Source: Pseudomonadota bacterium
Lineage (GTDB): Bacteria; Pseudomonadota; Alphaproteobacteria; Reyranellales; Reyranellaceae
Length of the DNA: 5,742 bases
Reading direction: 5' to 3'
Assembly: GCA_023436825.1 (NCBI GenBank)
Contig: JAEZHS010000345.1
Span: 1-5,742 of the forward strand
The position numbers and the translations under genes are program-made. Under the pieces are notes generated by a model. That model searched no databases, was not told the DNA's origin, and saw only the letters and a list, made by a program, of their open reading frames with translations. Below are positions 1-5,654 of the stretch, in pieces. How positions within the stretch are numbered: the first letter of the stretch is position 1; each line of letters opens with the position of its first letter.

Positions 1-21
1 AGCTTGGGGAGGGCGACTCAT
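1..21 (-). CDS. Start of a downstream gene, cut by the window edge (possible terminase large subunit)
   Basis: An ATG lies 2 nt after the TGA of the terminase small-subunit-like gene, on the same strand. The frame stays open to the window edge and reads M-S-R-P-P-Q-A. An AGGAAG ribosome-binding-like sequence lies at 37-32, inside the end of the preceding gene, 10 nt before the ATG. This spacing is what a translationally coupled pair looks like. In phages the gene after a terminase small subunit is commonly the large subunit (packaging ATPase), but seven codons cannot show identity. The product is a guess from position; only the start site is supported. Confidence 0.4.
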
Positions 22-23
22 GG

Positions 24-473
24 TCAATCCACTTCCTGGCCTGGCGGTTCGTAGTCCGCGTCCAATGCCGCGAACTCGTCCTCCTCATACGGCATCACCG
101 CCGCCGGCTTGACGTTCCAGCCCGACCGACACCGATTGCGCAGCCAGAAGATGCAGGCCTGCGTGTCAGGCGGATGCTGCACCGTCACGTCGATCTTCTT
201 TGCGTCGCCGCGCAGGACCACGACGCGTTCGACCGACTGACGATAGCCCACCGCCCGCTCATAGAGCGACCGCGCCACCCGCCCGTCGGCGATCGCCCGC
301 CCATCGCGCACCGCCTTTTCGAAGCTCGGTATGTCGGCGATCCAGCGATCGACGGTTCGCTCACCGACGCCGAGCAGCTCGGCCAGCCCGGCGTTGGTGG
401 CGCCCAGCAGGCAGTGGTTATGCGCCTGATCGTCATATTCGGGTTTGTAGAGAGATAAGCGTCCAGAGGTCAT
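24..473 (-). CDS. Phage terminase small-subunit-like helix-turn-helix protein
   Basis: This 149-residue protein resembles the small terminase-type proteins of alphaproteobacterial prophages. In that family the small subunit recognises viral DNA and hands it to the large-subunit ATPase/nuclease for packaging into the capsid. Two conserved blocks are visible: SLYKPEYDDQAHNHCLLGAT (residues 7-26) running into a helix-turn-helix at about 25-45 (AELLGVGERTVDRW), and PPDTQACIFWLRNR at 101-114. The C-terminus (127-149) is acidic and probably flexible. The ATG at 473 puts the family's usual N-terminal motif at residue 7, so it is a sound start, but no Shine-Dalgarno sequence precedes it. A promoter-like element sits directly upstream, suggesting a leaderless message. 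The gene seems intact. It may belong to a prophage, or be a solitary domesticated copy or a DNA-binding regulator. The family call is fairly firm; a packaging role is inferred. Confidence 0.75.
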   Translation of the reverse strand: MTSGRLSLYKPEYDDQAHNHCLLGATNAGLAELLGVGERTVDRWIADIPSFEKAVRDGRAIADGRVARSLYERAVGYRQSVERVVVLRGDAKKIDVTVQHPPDTQACIFWLRNRCRSGWNVKPAAVMPYEEDEFAALDADYEPPGQEVD

Positions 474-480
474 GGCCGGA

Positions 481-509
481 ATAATAACCTAAGTTACAAT
501 TCGGCGCAA
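481..509 (-). promoter_or_regulatory. Candidate sigma-70-type promoter of the terminase-like gene
   Basis: On the minus strand a TTGCGC (509-504) is followed after exactly 17 nt by TATTAT (486-481), which matches 5 of 6 bases of the housekeeping -10 consensus; the -35 matches 3 of 6. The surrounding 60 nt (481-540) are about one-third GC, in sharp contrast with the GC-rich genes on both sides. Only 7 nt separate the -10 box from the ATG at 473, so transcription would start at or next to the start codon and give a leaderless mRNA. This agrees with the missing Shine-Dalgarno sequence. It is predicted from sequence only. Confidence 0.45.
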
Positions 510-530
510 GAGAAAATCACCCTGGTTATT
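483..530. promoter_or_regulatory. Inverted repeat flanking the promoter, possible operator
   Basis: AATAACC at 483-489 and GGTTATT at 524-530 are perfect 7-nt inverted copies separated by 34 nt. One arm overlaps the predicted -10 box and the other lies upstream of the predicted -35 box. The arm centres are 41 bp apart, close to four helical turns, so both would face the same side of the DNA. This layout would suit a repressor dimer pair, possibly autoregulation by the adjacent HTH protein. Seven-nt arms in AT-rich DNA can arise by chance, so confidence is low. Confidence 0.3.
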
Positions 531-550
531 TAAACTTCTTCCTGACGGAA

Positions 551-588
551 GCAGTTTTTTGGCGGACCAGAGAGCGCCAAAAAAGTGC
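551..588. repeat. Palindrome with 14-nt arms containing T6 and A6 tracts
   Basis: Arms 551-564 (GCAGTTTTTTGGCG) and 575-588 (CGCCAAAAAAGTGC) pair at 13 of 14 positions, the exception being a G facing G, around a 10-nt loop. The T-tract comes first and the A-tract last on either strand. This is the reverse of an intrinsic terminator, which needs a stem followed by U residues. It may be a protein-binding site, an end or scar of a small mobile element, or simply a cruciform-forming sequence. No function can be assigned from one copy. Confidence 0.6.
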
Positions 589-663
589 CAGCAGTGCAGT
601 CACGCGATATTGCCAACACCGGTCAGCCGTTGGCGATCACCTGGATCTGCTGGCGGCTTTTCC

Positions 664-784
664 CGTCGTCCCGAGCGAAGCCGCTCGAAGGGCGGCGTAG
701 TCGAAGGACCTTTTCTTGGCAACGCATCGACAAAACAGGTCCCTCCACTTCGCCTCGCTGCGCTCGGCTCCGGTCGGGACGACG
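664..784. repeat. Large imperfect intergenic inverted repeat (REP-like hairpin)
   Basis: Arms 664-710 and 738-784 are 47 nt each and pair at 37 of 47 positions without gaps by hand alignment, around a 27-nt loop. The outer ends are perfect (CGTCGTCCCGA with TCGGGACGACG) and the inner ends close with GGACC/GGTCC. The sequence style, with CCCGAGCG near one end and GTCGAAGGACC near the other, is that of the palindromic repeats scattered between genes in many proteobacteria. It begins 14 nt after the stop codon of the cargo gene, so the operon transcript would end in or pass through this hairpin. No U-run follows on the minus strand, so it is not a textbook intrinsic terminator, but it could protect the 3' end or slow readthrough. 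Confidence 0.75.
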
Positions 785-798
785 CGGAAATTGGCCAA

Positions 799-3700
799 TC
801 AGGTCACCGTGATCTTCATCACCAGGTCGTTGTAGTCCCAGTCGCCGCCCTTGGTGTCCTCGAAGCCGAAGTTGCTCTGGCCGTAGACGCGGATGTGCTC
901 GCGGCCGTCGACGTTGGCGGCAGAGCCGATGACGAACGTGTCGCCACCTTCGGTCGTCAGGACCGGCGCGTAGTAGCCGGCCTTCGAGGCGGTGAAGGTG
1001 TTCGTGTCCTGGAAGTTGCCGCGGCCGCCCGACGCTGAGTAGCCGGTCTCCCAGTTTGCCTGCACGGCAGCCCGGAAGGCGTCGGTGTTGCCCCAGGCGA
1101 CACCGCCTACCGTCCAGCCCGCGCTGTTGGCGGGGTCGGAGGGATCGGTATCGATGTGCACGAAGTGGAGCGTGTTGTTGTTGTAGGCGCTGCCGGCGAC
1201 ATCGACCTGCACGGTGTCGCCCTGCGTAAGATAGACCCAGGCGCGGTCGAATTCATGCTGGGTGAGCGCGAGGGCGGTGTCGGGACCGGGAGACGTGTCG
1301 ATCACGGCGCTGAGGTTGAGCACGCCGCTCGGGTCGGAGACGGAAACGGACAGGGTACCCGTTCCGCTCACCTGGATATCCGGCAGCGCCTTGATGTCGC
1401 TGTTGCCGACCTGGATCGCGAACTTCATGACCATGCCGGTCGGCAGGTAGATGGACTGAGTGCCGTTGAACATCGACGCGCCGCCGTCCGTCTTGACCAG
1501 GCCGATTTCTCCCCTGATGGCGTCGTGCAGCGAGGTCGTCACGCTGTCGGCGCGGTCCAGCAGCCTCCCCGAGCTGTCGGTGAAATAAACGAACAGCGTT
1601 CCGTTGGGCAGGGTCGACATTGTCGAGTCCAGGCGCACCCAGGTGCCGTCGCCGCCACCATTGTAGGAGATGCCGCTACCGTCGCCGCCGGAGATCGACC
1701 CGCCGCCGCTCGTGCCGTCGATGGTGAACACGATGCCGTCGCTCGCCTTGTTGAGCGGCGTCGTGAACTGCTTGTCGTCCGGGGCGTACTCCATCAGCAC
1801 GGCCTTGTACGTGCCGTCGACGAACAGCGTGTTCTTGGTGGCCCAGACGCCGTCGAGGTCGGCCATCACCGTGATCGGCGCGTGCTTCGCGTAGGTGCCG
1901 GACGCATCGCTGTCGACGAACTGGATCATCGCGACGTTGAGCGCGCCGACCTTGTTGGTGTACTGGCCCTGGACATAGCCTGTCGACAGATTGGCCGGAT
2001 TCCAGCGCGACACGCTACCGGCCGTTCCGTCCCAGATGATGTCGCTGTTCAAGCCGTGGTCGAGGACCGCGTCCTGGTTGGCGTTCGTGGCGACCCACTG
2101 CGAATCCGCCGCCCACCAGCTGAAGGCGATCTTGGCCTTGGTGACCTCATCGGCGAGCGTGTAGGTGACGAGGTTGTTGGTGTACTGCGCGCCGTCGGGA
2201 AACACCTGCGTCTGCTGGGCGATCACCGAGGTCGGGTTGACGCGGCCGAACGAGTCCACCTGGTAGGCGTTGGGCGTCGGTCCCACGGTGTAGACGCCGG
2301 GAGTCTTCATGTAGTTCGTGAAGGCGCCGCTGCCGTTGACGGAGCCGACCACGGGCGCAAAGGGCGGGGTGTAGGTGGCGTCGCCCGAATTGGAGATCGA
2401 CTCGGTCGTCGCATTGCGCTTCAGCACCGACGAATCGAGGCCGTAGCCGGAGCTGGTGAGAAACGCCCAGGTCACACCCGAGACGCTTTGCGGCGGGTTG
2501 GGCGTGTTCTGCGCCTGCGCCACCACCAGGCCGTCGCCCTGCAGCGCAGTGGTCTGGTTGGCGCCGGTGTAGTTGGGATTGAGGAACAAGCCGCTGCCGT
2601 CGGCCTCGGCGTAGAGGTTGAAGGTCTTGGTCCAGGGCTTGCTGCCCTCCGTGGTGGGAGGACCGGTCACGATCATCTGGTACCAGCCCCACGTGCCGGC
2701 GGCCGCGACCGGCAGGCCCGTGATGCCGATCGACCCGGGCGCGCTGGGATTGGTCGCCGGGCTGAACGAGTAGGCACCACCCGTGTTGATGAGGGTGTAG
2801 GTGTTCCAGAACGACGTCGCCGTCGTCGGCACATCCACGTAGATGAAGTTCGCGAGCGTACCGTCGGGCGAGAAGCCGAACTTCAGCGTGGAATGGGTAT
2901 CGAGGAAGACGTTGGAGCCGCCGAAATTGAAGGTGAAGCTGTTGCCGCTCTGGAAGGTGGTCGCGCCTCCGATGTTCGAAGCGCCGGGGTAGTTGTAGAT
3001 CACCTGCTCGGTGAGACCCATGCTGCCCAGCGGGGCGCCCTGGAACGCGGCGGTCGAAGGCGTGTCGGAGTCGGCGTAGAGCGTGATCGTGAGCGGCGTG
3101 TTGACCTGGGTGTTGCTGTTCCACAGCGTCATCAGTGGGCCGACCGACAGGGCCTTCGTCAGGTTGTCGGAATAGCCCGCGCCGTACGAATTGGTTTGCT
3201 GGAAGAAGAGCTCAGCGTACTTGTCCCAGGTCGCGCCGGCCAACGGGTTCGCCTGCGCGAGGTTGCTGCCGAACGCGTAAGTCGGATCCCAGTTGGCCGA
3301 GTTGTAGAGATCGATCCCGGTCGTGATGCTGGCGTTCGGCGACTTTCCGGTCTCGCCGTAGTAGCCGCCGGTGAAACCGGTGAGGAGATTGGTGAAGACC
3401 TCGCCCCACTGGTTGTTGGCGCCGACATTCATGTTCGCCAAGTAAGGCGTGTTGTCGGTCTTGTTGAGGAAGACGTCGGCGGTGCCCAGGGTGGCGTAGA
3501 TGCTGTTGGCCAGCTGGTCGGGGGCGATCCGGATGTAGCCCTTGATCTGGCTGTTGGCCGACGGGTTGAGCCAGAAGTAGCCGTTCTCGAAGCTCAACTG
3601 ATAGGCGTAGTAGCCGGCGTCGTGCCAGACGTTGCTGGCATCCGGCGCACCGTTGAACCAGCCGGAGATCTTGACGTTGGAGGCGACGGCCTCGAGCGAG

Positions 3701-4326
3701 GTCACGTACTGGCTCCAGTCGGTGTACTGGAAGGCGTTGCTGCCCTGCGACAACGCCTCGGCCGGCGAGAACATCATGCGCTGGTCGCCGTTCAGCGGGC
3801 CGGCGTTGTATTGAAGGGCGGGCACCGTCTGGGCGCTCGGCGTCGTGCTGGCGTTCTCGATGTCGCCGAACATGGCGGCGCCGCTCTGGGCATAGCCGCG
3901 GCTGCCGTTCTGCGAGAGGCCGTTCGAGATCGACATCGGCAGGCCGAAGCCGTTGACGTCGGTCAAGTTGGCGACGTCGTTGGCGTTGCCCTTGACCGTC
4001 AGCTCGACGCTGTCGAAGCGGAAGTCCCAGGTCTGGGCATTGGTCCAGTTGAGCTGCGATTCCTGGGTGATCAGCGTCGTCAGGTCGTTGCCGCTGCCGC
4101 TCTGGACCACGAAGTAGATCTTGCCCGACGTGTAAGGCGTCTGGATGGTGATGTCGGTCGACGAGGCGGGCGTCGTGCCGCTGCCGTCCGCCAGCGTCGT
4201 CCAGTTCGCGGTGCCGTTCTGGAAATAGACGGCATAGGCGTACACGCCTGCCTGGTTCAGCACGCCGGTGCCGCCGCCGAAGCCGGTCAGCGCATCGCTC
4301 AGGTTGACAGTCACCGTTATGGACAT
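799..4326 (-). CDS. Large type I-secreted protein, GH64-like beta-1,3-glucanase region plus C-terminal DUF4114
   Basis: This 1175-residue protein is the probable cargo of the adjacent exporter. It has no N-terminal signal peptide and no cysteine, and by hand count about twice as many acidic as basic residues, all usual for type I substrates. Residues about 27-418 match the plan of GH64 beta-1,3-glucanases: YAYAVYF, ADGSG (46-50), SGKIYFVV (67-74), SVELT (106-110), ANLTDVNGFGLP (119-130), then YAELFF, SYGAGYSD (380-387) and LTIT (412-415). Family motifs end VDFxGLP and YGFxYDD; here these read VNGFGLP and YGAGYSD, so activity is doubtful. Residues 420-870 are beta-rich and unassigned. A Gly-rich linker spans 871-894. 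The end (about 1115-1175) is DUF4114, with the acidic signature GFEDTKGGDWDYNDLVMKI, possibly calcium-binding, and probably includes the secretion signal. GGAGAG precedes the ATG by 5 nt. The gene follows the adaptor gene by 38 nt. DUF4114 is firm, the GH64 likeness moderate, and substrate and activity unknown. Confidence 0.8.
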   Translation of the reverse strand: MSITVTVNLSDALTGFGGGTGVLNQAGVYAYAVYFQNGTANWTTLADGSGTTPASSTDITIQTPYTSGKIYFVVQSGSGNDLTTLITQESQLNWTNAQTWDFRFDSVELTVKGNANDVANLTDVNGFGLPMSISNGLSQNGSRGYAQSGAAMFGDIENASTTPSAQTVPALQYNAGPLNGDQRMMFSPAEALSQGSNAFQYTDWSQYVTSLEAVASNVKISGWFNGAPDASNVWHDAGYYAYQLSFENGYFWLNPSANSQIKGYIRIAPDQLANSIYATLGTADVFLNKTDNTPYLANMNVGANNQWGEVFTNLLTGFTGGYYGETGKSPNASITTGIDLYNSANWDPTYAFGSNLAQANPLAGATWDKYAELFFQQTNSYGAGYSDNLTKALSVGPLMTLWNSNTQVNTPLTITLYADSDTPSTAAFQGAPLGSMGLTEQVIYNYPGASNIGGATTFQSGNSFTFNFGGSNVFLDTHSTLKFGFSPDGTLANFIYVDVPTTATSFWNTYTLINTGGAYSFSPATNPSAPGSIGITGLPVAAAGTWGWYQMIVTGPPTTEGSKPWTKTFNLYAEADGSGLFLNPNYTGANQTTALQGDGLVVAQAQNTPNPPQSVSGVTWAFLTSSGYGLDSSVLKRNATTESISNSGDATYTPPFAPVVGSVNGSGAFTNYMKTPGVYTVGPTPNAYQVDSFGRVNPTSVIAQQTQVFPDGAQYTNNLVTYTLADEVTKAKIAFSWWAADSQWVATNANQDAVLDHGLNSDIIWDGTAGSVSRWNPANLSTGYVQGQYTNKVGALNVAMIQFVDSDASGTYAKHAPITVMADLDGVWATKNTLFVDGTYKAVLMEYAPDDKQFTTPLNKASDGIVFTIDGTSGGGSISGGDGSGISYNGGGDGTWVRLDSTMSTLPNGTLFVYFTDSSGRLLDRADSVTTSLHDAIRGEIGLVKTDGGASMFNGTQSIYLPTGMVMKFAIQVGNSDIKALPDIQVSGTGTLSVSVSDPSGVLNLSAVIDTSPGPDTALALTQHEFDRAWVYLTQGDTVQVDVAGSAYNNNTLHFVHIDTDPSDPANSAGWTVGGVAWGNTDAFRAAVQANWETGYSASGGRGNFQDTNTFTASKAGYYAPVLTTEGGDTFVIGSAANVDGREHIRVYGQSNFGFEDTKGGDWDYNDLVMKITVT

Positions 4327-4331
4327 GACGG

Positions 4332-4337
4332 CTCTCC
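4332..4337 (-). promoter_or_regulatory. Ribosome binding site of the cargo gene
   Basis: GGAGAG on the minus strand lies 5 nt before the ATG at 4326 and fixes that start. The 38-nt gap to the HlyD-type gene shows no hairpin or promoter, so the cargo gene is probably read from the same transcript as its exporter. Confidence 0.7.
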
Positions 4338-4364
4338 AGGCAGGAAGAACAAACGGACCACGGG

Positions 4365-5654
4365 CTAACGCCCCCGGAACGCCCGCTCGACCTGATCGCC
4401 GAGCGGCTTGACGAGAAACGACGCGACGGTGCGCGGCACCGTCTGGATGAAGACCTCGACCGGCATGCCGGCACGCAGGTCGTGGCCTTCGAGGCGGGCA
4501 AGCTCGCCGTCACGCACGCGGATGCGCGCCACGTAGTAGTGCTCGCCGGTACGCTCATCCTGCGCCGCGTCGGCGGCGACATGGACGACCTCGCCGTCGA
4601 GCTCGGGCGTCGTGCGCTGGAAGGCGCTGAAATGCAGGACGGCCTTCTGGCCGACATGGACCTGGTCGATCTCGTGCGCCGGCACGCGCGCCTCGACGAC
4701 CAGCGAATCGTGCTCGGGCACGATCAGCATCACGGGTTCGCCGGCCTGCACCACGCCGCCCACCGTGTGGACGCTGCGCTGGAACACCCGGCCGTCCTGC
4801 GGCGCCACCAGGTCGATGCGCTTCAGCTGGTCCTCGGCCGCGACACGCCGCTCGGTGAGCTCGGCGCGCTTGGCCCGGATCTCGGCCAGCTCCTTGCCGA
4901 CCTCGGTGCGCAAGTCCTCGTCGATCTGCAGGATCTTGAGCTGGATCTCCGAGATGCGCCCCCTGGCCTGCGCCACCGACGCGGTAAGCGCACCGCGCTC
5001 GCCCTGCAGCCGCGCCGCGTCGCGCTCCAGCGTCGTCACGCGGGCGAACGGCACCAGCTTGTCCTTCCACAGGTCGCGCACGCCGCCCAGCTCCTGCCGG
5101 TTCCAGTCGAGTTCCTTGGCCTTGGCAGCGATCTGCTCCTCGGTGCCGGCGATCTGCTGGCGAAGCTGGTCGATCTGCTCGGTGAGCTGCGCTTTCTGTC
5201 CGTCGCGTGCCGAACGGCGCAGCTCGAACAGCCGCTGCTCGCTCGACATCGCCTGGGCGACGTCGGCCTCCTTGTCGCGCGCGACCAGGTCGGCAGGAAA
5301 GGCGACCTTGTCGGCGCCGTCGCGCTCGGCCATGAGGCGGGCCTGGCGCGCCTCCATCTCGTCGAGCGCCTTGGTGACGATGGCGAGGCTGGTGCGCGCC
5401 TGCATGCCGTCCAGCCGCACGACCACGTCGCCCTGGCGCACCCGGTCGCCGTCCTTGGCCAGCAGCTCGCCGACCACGCCGCCCGTCGGGTGCTGCACCT
5501 TCTTGACGTTGCTGTCGACCACCAGCTTGCCGGGCGCAATGACCGCGCCCGAGATCTCGCTGAGCGTGCCCCAGCCGAAGATGATGAACAGCAGCGCGGC
5601 CACGGCAGTGACGCCGATCACGAGGTGGCTGCGAAGCGATTTCTGGACGGTCAC
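4365..5654 (-). CDS. HlyD-family type I secretion membrane fusion (periplasmic adaptor) protein
   Basis: This 429-residue protein bridges the inner-membrane ABC exporter and a TolC-type outer-membrane channel, so that cargo passes from cytoplasm to outside in one step. It has a short cytoplasmic N-terminus, one membrane helix (about 10-29), the first half of a lipoyl-like domain (VQHPTGGVVGELLAKDGDRV, 53-72), a long coiled-coil hairpin rich in Glu, Gln, Arg and Ala (about 90-275), the second lipoyl half (VAPQDGRV, 283-290, to about 310), a beta-barrel region, and the family C-terminus with LRAGMPVEVFI (393-403) and KPLGDQVERAF (416-426). Length and layout are those of complete PrtE/HlyD-type adaptors. 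The start is GTG, supported by AGGAGA 7 nt upstream and by a 4-nt GTGA overlap with the preceding gene, which implies translational coupling. The cargo gene follows directly. The outer-membrane partner is not in the window. The family is near certain; the assignment to this cargo rests on gene order. Confidence 0.95.
   Translation of the reverse strand: MTVQKSLRSHLVIGVTAVAALLFIIFGWGTLSEISGAVIAPGKLVVDSNVKKVQHPTGGVVGELLAKDGDRVRQGDVVVRLDGMQARTSLAIVTKALDEMEARQARLMAERDGADKVAFPADLVARDKEADVAQAMSSEQRLFELRRSARDGQKAQLTEQIDQLRQQIAGTEEQIAAKAKELDWNRQELGGVRDLWKDKLVPFARVTTLERDAARLQGERGALTASVAQARGRISEIQLKILQIDEDLRTEVGKELAEIRAKRAELTERRVAAEDQLKRIDLVAPQDGRVFQRSVHTVGGVVQAGEPVMLIVPEHDSLVVEARVPAHEIDQVHVGQKAVLHFSAFQRTTPELDGEVVHVAADAAQDERTGEHYYVARIRVRDGELARLEGHDLRAGMPVEVFIQTVPRTVASFLVKPLGDQVERAFRGR

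Larger units (their letters stand above)
474..798. other. Intergenic region without a gene
   Basis: This 325-nt stretch separates the secretion operon from the terminase-like gene. From low to high coordinates it holds an AT-rich promoter region (474-545), a T6/A6 palindrome (551-588), a stretch with small nested inverted repeats (587-594 with 647-654, and GCCAAC 612-617 with GTTGGC 629-634), and a large imperfect hairpin (664-784). Open frames crossing it run through the hairpin arms into the antisense of the cargo gene and have no recognisable product. I found no tRNA-like structure and no stem followed by a convincing T-run. Confidence 0.7.

Noticed and set aside
551..588. Intrinsic terminator at the T6/A6 palindrome
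   Set aside because: On both strands the U residues precede the stem and the A residues follow it, the wrong polarity for an intrinsic terminator.
625..661. Plus-strand terminator: AGCCG (625-629) pairing with CGGCT (654-658), then TTT
   Set aside because: Only a 5-bp stem with a loop of 24 nt, a very short T-run, and no plus-strand gene to terminate.
474..798. tRNA, small structured RNA gene or CRISPR array in the intergenic region
   Set aside because: No cloverleaf pattern, no conserved T-loop sequence and no regularly spaced direct repeats could be found.
585..812. 75-codon plus-strand frame in the intergenic region starting at GTG
   Set aside because: Most of it is translation of the REP-like hairpin arms (PSSRAKPLEG-type peptide), and it ends in the antisense of the cargo gene. 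No ribosome binding site and no family resemblance.
559..1038. 159-codon plus-strand frame starting at TTG inside the palindrome
   Set aside because: It crosses the hairpin and continues as antisense of the cargo 3' end. Its composition is that of a shadow frame.
1156..4368. Very long open frame on the plus strand, 1070 codons, opposite the cargo gene
   Set aside because: Its translation is a low-complexity mix of Arg, Gly, Val, Ala and His, typical of the antisense of a GC-rich gene. The minus-strand frame has recognisable domains, a ribosome binding site and operon context.
3212..4657. Minus-strand frame of 481 codons spanning the adaptor-cargo junction
   Set aside because: It is Arg- and Ser/Ala-rich, overlaps two well-supported genes in another frame and has no recognisable motif.
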